NCBI GenBank assembly: GCA_003151665.1
Contig: PLYD01000179.1
Span: 1-15,560, forward strand
Direction: 5' to 3'
From: Candidatus Dormiibacterota bacterium
GTDB taxonomy: Bacteria > Chloroflexota > Dormibacteria > Dormibacterales > Dormibacteraceae
DNA length: 15,560 nt
The notes under the pieces: model-generated
What the model was told of the DNA's origin: nothing
Seen by the model: only the letters and a program-made list of their open reading frames with translations
The model's database searches: none
Shown here: one piece after another, positions 1 through 5,604 of the stretch
Layout: each line of letters begins with the position of its first letter
Position numbering within the stretch: position 1 is the stretch's first letter
Made by a program: the position numbers and the translations under genes

Positions 1-44
1 ATCAAGCGCAGCTGAGCCGTTCGGGTAGGGAACAAACGCGGCGG

Positions 45-1007
45 GTGCCCATGTTTTCATCAAGTGAAATGAAGAAGCTCGACGGCATCCACCACATCTC
101 GTCAATTACAGCGGACGCACCGGGCAACGTGGCCTTCTACGCCGGCGTGCTGGGCCTCCGCCTGGTCAAGAAGACCGTCAACCAGGACGACCCCACCGTC
201 TACCACCTGTTCTATGCGGACGAGAACGCCAGCGCCGGGGCGGACATGACGTTCTTCGAGTACCCCGGAGTGCCGCGAGGAAGGGCGGGGGCCGGAATGA
301 TCCACCGCATCGCCTTTCGGGTCGGTAGCGAAACAGCGCTCGACTTCTGGCAGGAGCGCATCGCCCGCCAGGGAATCGACATCGAGCGCGCCGAGGGCCG
401 CCTTCGCTTTGCAGACCCCGAAGGGCTGGGCCTCGAGCTGATCGTCGACGACGTCACCGATGCGCCCCTGATCGCGGAGCATCCGGAGATTCCGGCCGAG
501 AACGCTCTGCAGGGATTCGCCGGCGTTCGCGCCTACTCGAGCGCACCGGAGCCAAGCCAATCTCTCCTGGAGGACACACTCGGGTTCCGGAGCACTGGCC
601 CAGGCGAGTTCGAGTGTCGCGGCGAGAAGCGCGGCTCCTTTTATGGATATGACCCGGCGCCGGCCGAACGAGGCACGAGTGGCGCGGGAACTGTTCACCA
701 TGTCGCATGGTCGTCGACCCTCGATGACCATGCCGCGTGGCGGGAAAAGGTGATGGCGTCCGGCGCGCGACCGACACCGATCATCGACCGGTACTACTTC
801 AAGTCGATTTACTTTCGAGAGCCGAGTGGCGTCCTGTTCGAGATAGCGACCCTCGGTCCTGGTTTCACGACCGACGAGCCTCTCGAGCACCTGGGCGAGC
901 GAATCTCACTGCCACCGCCATTCGAGCACCTGCGCGCGGAGGTGGAGCGGACACTGACGCCCTTGCCCAATCCACGCTCGACCTCGGGAGCGTCGATCAA
1001 GGCGTAG
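45..1007 (+). CDS. Two-domain VOC protein, ring-cleaving dioxygenase (MhqO/glyoxalase superfamily) type
   Basis: The roughly 320-residue protein has two vicinal-oxygen-chelate (VOC) modules. The first opens with LDGIHHISSITADAP and ends near GLGLELIVDD; the second opens with GTVHHVAWSS and ends with EPSGVLFEIATLGPGF. The paired His-His at each module start and the Glu near each module end are the usual metal-ligand positions of the superfamily. The length and the LVKKTVNQDDP and YYFKSIYFREPSG blocks resemble the MhqA/MhqO-type proteins linked to hydroquinone and catechol ring cleavage in Bacillus. The exact substrate is not readable. Three in-frame starts lie close together: GTG 45, ATG 51 and ATG 69. 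None has a good SD, and the conserved part begins with ATG 69 (MKKLDGIHH). It stands alone upstream of the channel gene, 84 bp away. A simple glyoxalase I is less likely because that protein has one module. Confidence 0.85.
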   Translation: MPMFSSSEMKKLDGIHHISSITADAPGNVAFYAGVLGLRLVKKTVNQDDPTVYHLFYADENASAGADMTFFEYPGVPRGRAGAGMIHRIAFRVGSETALDFWQERIARQGIDIERAEGRLRFADPEGLGLELIVDDVTDAPLIAEHPEIPAENALQGFAGVRAYSSAPEPSQSLLEDTLGFRSTGPGEFECRGEKRGSFYGYDPAPAERGTSGAGTVHHVAWSSTLDDHAAWREKVMASGARPTPIIDRYYFKSIYFREPSGVLFEIATLGPGFTTDEPLEHLGERISLPPPFEHLRAEVERTLTPLPNPRSTSGASIKA

Positions 1008-1024
1008 CGGCTGCGCACAGCTCA

Positions 1025-1047
1025 GGTGGCGATGGCCCTCGCCTACC
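1025..1047 (+). terminator. Possible hairpin after the VOC gene
   Basis: An 8-bp stem, GGTGGCGA against TCGCC(T)ACC with one bulged T and a 6-base loop, starts 18 bases after the VOC stop codon. There is no T-run after it, so it is at best a weak or factor-assisted terminator. It could equally be chance in GC-rich DNA. Confidence 0.25.
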
Positions 1048-1091
1048 GAGTGGCACAGCGAATCAAGCAGTAGTAGTTAAAGTTTCTCGCC

Positions 1092-2198
1092 ATGCTCCGA
1101 ATGGTCGAGGCCGTGTTTGGCATCGTCATCCTTGGCGTGGCCTTTTATGACGTTTTCCAGTCGGTGGTCCTGCCGCGGCCGTCGATTGGCAAGCTTCGCA
1201 TCGCGCCCTGGCTCCTGCGCCCGCTTTGGGCGACCTGGCGATGGTTGGGCACCCGAGACTCGCGCATCGAACGTCGCGAGAACTGGCTGGGCACGTTCGG
1301 CCCCGTTGGTCTGCTGGCCCTGCTCGCCTTCTGGGCTCTGTCGAGCATCCTCGGCTTTGCGTTGATCATCGATGCCATCCCAGATCAAATCCAGCCGCCG
1401 CCCCAGGATTTCTGGACGTCGTTGTACTTCTCCGCCTCGACCCTGCTGCCGCTGAGCTACGGGGAGATCCTGCCCATTGGCGCCCTCGCCCGCCTGGTGA
1501 TCATCGCTGAGAGTGCGACAGGTTTGGCCTTGATCGCCCTCGTCATCAGCCTGCTCTTCTCTTTGTACGGTTCGTTCCAACGCCGAGAAGAACTGGTCGT
1601 CACGCTCGACGCCTTGGCAGGAGCGCCGCCGGCGGGCTTGCAAATTCTCGAGACGGTCGCCAGCCACCGCATGCCCGATGAGCTACGCGCCACCTTCGAC
1701 GACTGGCGGCGATGGTCCGCCGCCGTGCTCGAAAGCCACCTCGCCTACCCCATCCTTGTGTACTTCAGGTCGAGCCACGACAACGAGGCGTGGCTGAACT
1801 CGTTCGGCGCGGTGATGGATGCGGCGACGCTCGTCCTCAGCACCGTGGTCAGCGAGGATGCGACTGAAGGCCACGCGCGCCTGATGTTCAAGGTCGGCAA
1901 TCACCTGGTCGAAGACCTCGCGTGGTACTTCCGGTTCAAGAACGAGGGCGTTCCGATCGTCGAGCGCCAGGAATTCGACGACGCTCGGGAGCGGCTCCTC
2001 ACCGCCGGCTATAAATGCCGCGAGGCCGACATCGCGTGGAAGGAGTTTGCCTCCCTGCGGTCGATGTATGCCTCGACCATCAACCAGCTGGCCGGCCGCC
2101 TGGCGATCCTCCCTGCAAAGTGGATCGGCGATCGGTCTTACATTCCTCATGTTGAGCGAGGCGCGGCTCGCCGCCGCGTGTCAAAGCGAACCCGCTGA
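1092..2198 (+). CDS. Ion-channel-family (Kch/KcsA-like) membrane protein with degenerate pore filter
   Basis: The 368-residue protein has a hydrophobic N-terminal helix (about residues 4-27). A two-helix pore module follows: TM at about 67-93, a pore loop at 107-125 beginning FWTSLYFSAS, and TM at about 131-159. This is the layout of the Ion_trans_2 family. The expected TVGYGD filter is replaced by TLLPLSYGE (residues 117-125), keeping only the Tyr-Gly, so potassium selectivity is uncertain. The last 200 residues are soluble, largely helical and rich in charged residues, with no recognisable RCK/TrkA-N nucleotide-binding motif. ATG 1092 and ATG 1101 are both possible starts, neither with a clear SD. 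The gene converges on the PLD gene with 31 bp between stop codons. The channel fold is well supported; the transported ion is not. Confidence 0.75.
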   Translation: MLRMVEAVFGIVILGVAFYDVFQSVVLPRPSIGKLRIAPWLLRPLWATWRWLGTRDSRIERRENWLGTFGPVGLLALLAFWALSSILGFALIIDAIPDQIQPPPQDFWTSLYFSASTLLPLSYGEILPIGALARLVIIAESATGLALIALVISLLFSLYGSFQRREELVVTLDALAGAPPAGLQILETVASHRMPDELRATFDDWRRWSAAVLESHLAYPILVYFRSSHDNEAWLNSFGAVMDAATLVLSTVVSEDATEGHARLMFKVGNHLVEDLAWYFRFKNEGVPIVERQEFDDARERLLTAGYKCREADIAWKEFASLRSMYASTINQLAGRLAILPAKWIGDRSYIPHVERGAARRRVSKRTR

Positions 2199-2202
2199 CG
2201 GT

Positions 2203-2222
2203 CAGCTCATCAGCGCGAGCTG
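2203..2222. terminator. Small inverted repeat between convergent genes
   Basis: CAGCTC and GAGCTG form a 6-bp stem with an 8-base loop in the 31-bp gap between the convergent channel and PLD genes. The position suits a bidirectional terminator, but the stem is short and lacks a T-run on either side. Confidence 0.2.
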
Positions 2223-2229
2223 TCGAACG

Positions 2230-3858
2230 CTACCACGTTCCCGCCTTACGGAATGCCGGCGGGCGTCCGTCGGGGTCGTAGACGATTCGATAGAACGGCT
2301 CGGCCCACAACCTCGTAATCCGCGACGGCTTGATCCGTGGATGTGGCCTCACGCGACCAGGAGGGCGCTCACCCCGACCACCACCCGAGTGCCAGCGTTC
2401 AAGCGCGTCCGCGGTGGCATGAAACGTCTCCACCGCCCGGGCTGGATCGAGCAGGTCTCGATCGTCACCTTCGGCGCGGCCGAGATGCTCTCGCCAGAGC
2501 TGCAAGCGCAGGTCGCGGGCGAAGGTGCGCGCGCCATCACCCAGGCCCGCCGGATCGACCGGCTCCCTCGAATCGCGCACCTCGTCCAGCACGGCGCATG
2601 CGATCTCGGAGTCATGGCTCCACGACCTGCGGTTGAAGTTATCCGACCCGACCGAGGTCCAGACATCGTCGATGACGCAGACTTTGGCGTGCACGTAAAC
2701 CGGAACTCCAAACACGTCCTCAACATCGAAGATCGCGACGCGGTCCCCGCCGGCCTCGAGCAGAGCCTCAACCGCCTGTTCCCTGCCAACCTGGTTCGGC
2801 GGGAGCGTCATCGCGCCGGCCTGGTCGAAGTATCTGGGGACCACTGCTATCAGGTGCAGCTGAGGGTTGGAGATCAGGGCATCGACGAACGGCCTCATCA
2901 CGTCTTTCGACCAGAGGTATTGATCTTCGATGTAGATGAGCCGACGCGCGCGACGGAGCGCTTTCAGGTATGCACGCGCGATGCTGCGCTCGCCGTGAGG
3001 GGCAAACGGATAACCGCGTGGACGGCTGCCGTACGTGCGCAGCACCTGGACTGAATGGGTCCCCCGTGCCGGCGGGTCTGGTGCCATCGGCGGCAACGCG
3101 CTCGCCTTGCGGTCCGACCGACCAAGGACGTCATGTAGTACCCCGACTGGATCTCGACTGAGCGGGCTTGGATCCGCCCACCTCTCGCGAAATGTGAAGT
3201 CAAGGTCGCCGACAGCCGGGCCTTGGATCGCCACCTGGACGTCGTGCCAGGGTGGGGTTCTTCCGTAGAGCGGCGCCATCGGCTGGCTCTGTGGGTCGCC
3301 GAGATGCTGGGCATCGTCGCGGCGGCTGTGACAGAGGTCGATCCCGCCGACAAAGGCGATGTCGGATGCAGTCCCACCACCCTTGCGGAGGACGACGAGC
3401 TTCTGGTGGTGTGAGCCCCCCAGACGGACGCGTTGGTCGAGAAGAATCTCGCCTCCAGCCGCGTTCACCACCACGCCCAGGTGGCGGTTTTCTTTGGCGC
3501 TGAATCCAAGCCGGTCCGAGTGCGAGCGCCAAAGCAGTGCCTTGACGCTGACTCCACGACGAGCCGCGGCGGACAGGACCGCTCCGACCTCCGTCTCCTG
3601 GCCGTCACCAAGGCGCTGGTCGGGATCGCTTCGCCAGTCGGTGAAAACAATCTGGTCGCCGGCGCCCAGCTCACCGATCTCCTTCAACAAACGGCGGAAG
3701 TACGTCGCTCCGTGAACCAGGGTCTCGACCCAGTTGCCGGTGGTCCAGGCCGTTCCAGACGCATGACGCCTGTCAAGCTCGGTGAACTCATTGCCCCGTT
3801 CAGGGGCAGTGAGAAACCAGCTCTCCAGGGCGCCGCCGGCTGGCTCCTCCTCTCGCAT
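2230..3858 (-). CDS. Phospholipase D superfamily protein (eukaryote-like HKD type)
   Basis: The 542-residue protein contains two PLD half-sites. The first is GGSHHQKLVVL (His151, Lys153), followed by IAFVGGIDLCHSRRDD. The second is VHAKVCVIDD (His390, Lys392, Asp397), followed by GSDNFNRRSW. The FVGGIDLC block and the YIEDQYLWS block (about 319-327) are shared with eukaryote-type phospholipases D rather than with cardiolipin synthases. PLDs cleave or transfer phosphatidyl head groups through a phosphohistidine intermediate. In the first half-site the Asp expected after HxKx4 is Arg158, and a Gly-rich insertion precedes the conserved IAFVGG. No signal peptide or membrane helix is obvious. ATG 3858 is chosen because PLD-like sequence starts soon after. 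The frame stays open to 4119 with ATGs at 3999 and 4119, so a longer N-terminus is possible. It is divergent from the DUF1206-PAP2-ppk operon. Confidence 0.85.
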   Translation of the reverse strand: MREEEPAGGALESWFLTAPERGNEFTELDRRHASGTAWTTGNWVETLVHGATYFRRLLKEIGELGAGDQIVFTDWRSDPDQRLGDGQETEVGAVLSAAARRGVSVKALLWRSHSDRLGFSAKENRHLGVVVNAAGGEILLDQRVRLGGSHHQKLVVLRKGGGTASDIAFVGGIDLCHSRRDDAQHLGDPQSQPMAPLYGRTPPWHDVQVAIQGPAVGDLDFTFRERWADPSPLSRDPVGVLHDVLGRSDRKASALPPMAPDPPARGTHSVQVLRTYGSRPRGYPFAPHGERSIARAYLKALRRARRLIYIEDQYLWSKDVMRPFVDALISNPQLHLIAVVPRYFDQAGAMTLPPNQVGREQAVEALLEAGGDRVAIFDVEDVFGVPVYVHAKVCVIDDVWTSVGSDNFNRRSWSHDSEIACAVLDEVRDSREPVDPAGLGDGARTFARDLRLQLWREHLGRAEGDDRDLLDPARAVETFHATADALERWHSGGGRGERPPGRVRPHPRIKPSRITRLWAEPFYRIVYDPDGRPPAFRKAGTW

Positions 3859-3962
3859 CGCAACACAGATTAAGGACCAGGGCCAATCCGGTGTTACTGC
3901 GATTGTTCCCCCATCAGGCCCATGTTCTGTAGACCGATGTTCGGTGGGATTGTCCTCTCCAG

Positions 3963-3975
3963 CGGTTGTCAACCG
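3963..3975. promoter_or_regulatory. 13-bp operator-like dyad
   Basis: CGGTTGTCAACCG has perfect 6-bp arms around a single central base. That suits a dimeric repressor site better than a hairpin. It lies 63 bp before the leader GTG. No regulator can be named from it. Confidence 0.3.
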
Positions 3976-4002
3976 GAAGGACCTGGCAGTCGCCCGCATC
4001 GC

Positions 4003-4016
4003 CGAACGTCCGTTCG
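4003..4016. promoter_or_regulatory. Candidate LexA/SOS-type box
   Basis: CGAACGTCCGTTCG is a 14-bp perfect dyad with a 2-base centre. It fits the CGAAC-N4-GTTCG pattern of LexA (DinR) boxes in Firmicutes and Actinobacteria, and the right half extends to GTTCGA as in actinobacterial boxes. It sits 11 bases before the SD at 4028-4032, where a repressor would block the operon promoter or early transcription. A 10-base match can arise by chance, and the downstream genes are not known SOS genes. Confidence 0.35.
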
Positions 4017-4037
4017 AACTCAGAGTAGGAGGTAACA

Positions 4038-4079
4038 GTGCGCGACAACATTTACACCCAGACAGGGCCGGCAGCCTGA
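4038..4079 (+). CDS. Candidate 13-residue leader peptide with strong SD, coupled to the DUF1206 gene
   Basis: A near-perfect SD, GGAGG at 4028-4032, is spaced 5 bases from GTG 4038, which opens a 13-codon frame reading MRDNIYTQTGPAA and ending in TGA 4077-4079. The DUF1206 ATG follows after one base (TGACATG). The SD is among the best in the window, while the DUF1206 ATG has none of its own. The arrangement therefore suggests that ribosomes load at the leader and reinitiate. No amino-acid run typical of an attenuator is present. It could instead be a remnant of an older start, now frame-shifted from the main gene. Confidence 0.4.
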   Translation: MRDNIYTQTGPAA

Positions 4080-4080
4080 C

Positions 4081-4923
4081 ATGGCAAGCATTGCAAACCG
4101 CACCGGCGGAGTCAAACAAGCCGCGTCCAACTCAACCCTCGAGCTGCTCGAACGACTGGGCTACGTGGTCCGGGGACTCCTCTATGCAGTCATGGGCTTT
4201 CTTGCGCTGCGCATAGCGCTTGCGACACCTGGCGGCAAGGCCACCGACCTTTCAGGAAGCCTCGTGTGGTTGATCGGCAACCCATTCGGAAAGGGAGTGC
4301 TGGTGGTGACCATCGTCGGCCTTGTGGCCTACTCGATCTGGGGCTTCGTGCGGGCGATCTATGATCCCCTGCACCGCGGTCGAGATGCGAAGGGCATCAT
4401 AGCGAGGCTGGGCTTTGTCACGAGCGCCGTCTCCTATCTGGCGATCGCCTTGTTCGCGACAACCATCCTGGCGGGCCAGGGCTCGACTTCTCACGACAGC
4501 ACCCAGAAAACCGTGAGCACGCTGTTGGCGAATCCCGGCGGGGGCTTCTTCACCATTTTGCTCGGCGTGTTCTCCATCGGGATCGCCTTCGGGCAATTTC
4601 TGGAGGCCTACCGAGCCACGTTCAAGGCCGACCTCAAGGCGGCGGAGATGACCGCGTCGGAAAAGGACATCGCGGTTGGGCTCGGACGTTTCGGGATGGC
4701 CGCGCGAGGCGTCACCTTCTTGGTCATTGGATGGTTCTTGATACAGGCTGGCCTCCACCACGACCCGGCCCAGGTTCACGGCTTCGGCGGGGCATTCCTG
4801 TTCCTGCTGGCCCAGCCTTACGGCCGCTGGCTGTTGGGCATCATCGCGTTGGGTTTCATTGCTCTGGGCGTTCACTCGTTCGCCTGCGCGCGATGGGTGC
4901 GGCTGCTCGGAAGCCCCGGTTGA
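4081..4923 (+). CDS. DUF1206 multi-pass membrane protein
   Basis: The 280-residue protein consists of three tandem repeats (about 20-94, 105-180, 200-275), each with two predicted membrane helices. Each repeat carries the family signature around a short LGxxxRG-like start: ERLGYVVRGLLYAVMGF in repeat 1, ARLGFVTSAVSYLAIALF in repeat 2, GRFGMAARGVTFLVIGWFL in repeat 3. This matches DUF1206, an uncharacterised family common in Actinobacteria and other soil bacteria. No catalytic motif is visible and no function is assigned. It is the first large gene of the operon with PAP2, ppk1 and lipid kinase genes, which suggests a membrane role linked to lipid phosphates, but that is inference. ATG 4081 directly follows the leader ORF and fits the usual start. 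Confidence 0.85.
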   Translation: MASIANRTGGVKQAASNSTLELLERLGYVVRGLLYAVMGFLALRIALATPGGKATDLSGSLVWLIGNPFGKGVLVVTIVGLVAYSIWGFVRAIYDPLHRGRDAKGIIARLGFVTSAVSYLAIALFATTILAGQGSTSHDSTQKTVSTLLANPGGGFFTILLGVFSIGIAFGQFLEAYRATFKADLKAAEMTASEKDIAVGLGRFGMAARGVTFLVIGWFLIQAGLHHDPAQVHGFGGAFLFLLAQPYGRWLLGIIALGFIALGVHSFACARWVRLLGSPG

Positions 4924-4946
4924 GCGCAATCGTCGCCACCCTCCCG

Positions 4947-5600
4947 ATGCATAGAGAAAGGACATGGCCTTTTAGGTGGCCCCTTCTAGGGGTCGGCCTG
5001 CTGCTGCTCGCAATCTTCGCCGGCCTGACTCTCTATGCGGCCGGCCACCAGTACATGCCGTTTGACATTTCCATCGAGCGCTCGATACAGGCAGTGTCCT
5101 GGGGGCCGCTCGTCACCGTGTTCAATTGGTTCGACTGGTTGGAAGGCACCCGACAGCTTTACGCCGGTATCGCCGCCATCGCCGTCGTGGCCGTGATCAG
5201 CTGGAGGAGGGCGCCACTGATCGCTGTTGGGGCGCTTGCCGGACCCATCTACTCGGTCATCCAGGGGATCATTCAGCGACCGCGGCCATCAGCCGACCTG
5301 GTCACTGTGATCCGGCATACCGGCAGCTTCAGCTTTCCGAGCGGACACGTCGTCTTCTTCAGCTGGGTTCTCGTTCTGCTCGTCGTCTGCCTCGCTTTCG
5401 GCCGCCTTCCCCGAGCGTGGCTTGCAGTTGCTTGGGTAGCAGCGGCTTTGGTGCTTCTCCTGGATTGCATTGGCAGGATCTACCTCGGCGAGCATTGGCC
5501 GAGCGACGTGATTGCGGGGCTGGCCCTTGGGTTGGGCTGGACCTCGCTCGTGCTGTCCGTGAGGCTGCTCTCAAACCCAGCGCTGGAGCGTAAGCAGTGA
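4947..5600 (+). CDS. PAP2-family lipid phosphate phosphatase-like membrane protein 1
   Basis: The protein is about 217 residues with five to six hydrophobic segments. It carries the three PAP2 blocks: motif 1 region QGIIQRPRP, motif 2 SFPSGHVVFF, and motif 3 GRIYLGEHWPSD. The two histidines and the motif 3 arginine needed for phosphohistidine catalysis are present, but the motif 1 lysine is Gln. Members dephosphorylate phosphatidic acid, phosphatidylglycerol-phosphate or polyprenyl diphosphates; which one is unknown. ATG 4947 has no SD. An in-frame TTG at 4920 overlaps the DUF1206 stop as TTGA, with GGAAG upstream, and would add nine residues. The stop is 4 bp before ppk1. It resembles PAP2 proteins 2 and 3 downstream, including the IQ-x3-xGPL block after the first helix, so these are probably tandem paralogues. 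Confidence 0.88.
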   Translation: MHRERTWPFRWPLLGVGLLLLAIFAGLTLYAAGHQYMPFDISIERSIQAVSWGPLVTVFNWFDWLEGTRQLYAGIAAIAVVAVISWRRAPLIAVGALAGPIYSVIQGIIQRPRPSADLVTVIRHTGSFSFPSGHVVFFSWVLVLLVVCLAFGRLPRAWLAVAWVAAALVLLLDCIGRIYLGEHWPSDVIAGLALGLGWTSLVLSVRLLSNPALERKQ

Positions 5601-5604
5601 GCGA

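Larger units (their letters stand above)
3859..4080. promoter_or_regulatory. Divergent intergenic region with three dyads
   Basis: This is the longest stretch without a large gene (222 bp), lying between the divergent PLD gene and the DUF1206-led operon. It must hold the operon promoter and probably the PLD promoter. Three short dyads are visible: ACCGA-TGT-TCGGT at 3933-3945, CGGTTG-T-CAACCG at 3963-3975, and CGAACG-TC-CGTTCG at 4003-4016. TTGTCA at 3966-3971 could be a -35 element, but no convincing -10 follows at normal spacing. If the PLD gene starts upstream of ATG 3858, part of this region is coding. Confidence 0.5.

Noticed and set aside
102..890. Long open frame on the minus strand across the VOC gene
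   Set aside because: It is antisense to a gene with clear two-domain similarity, and its product is Arg/Val/Asp-rich without recognisable motifs, as expected for a GC-rich shadow frame.
2047..3054. 335-codon plus-strand frame antisense to the PLD gene
   Set aside because: The minus strand has both HKD half-sites; the plus-strand product has low-complexity Arg/Val content only.
3859..4119. Taking the PLD start at ATG 4119 or 3999
   Set aside because: The extra residues have no PLD similarity and would overlap the operon leader and dyads. It cannot be fully excluded because the frame is open.
4731..4946. N-terminal extension of PAP2-1 inside the DUF1206 gene
   Set aside because: The extra residues are Pro/Arg-rich shadow of DUF1206 codons; membrane-protein character begins only after ATG 4947 (or TTG 4920).
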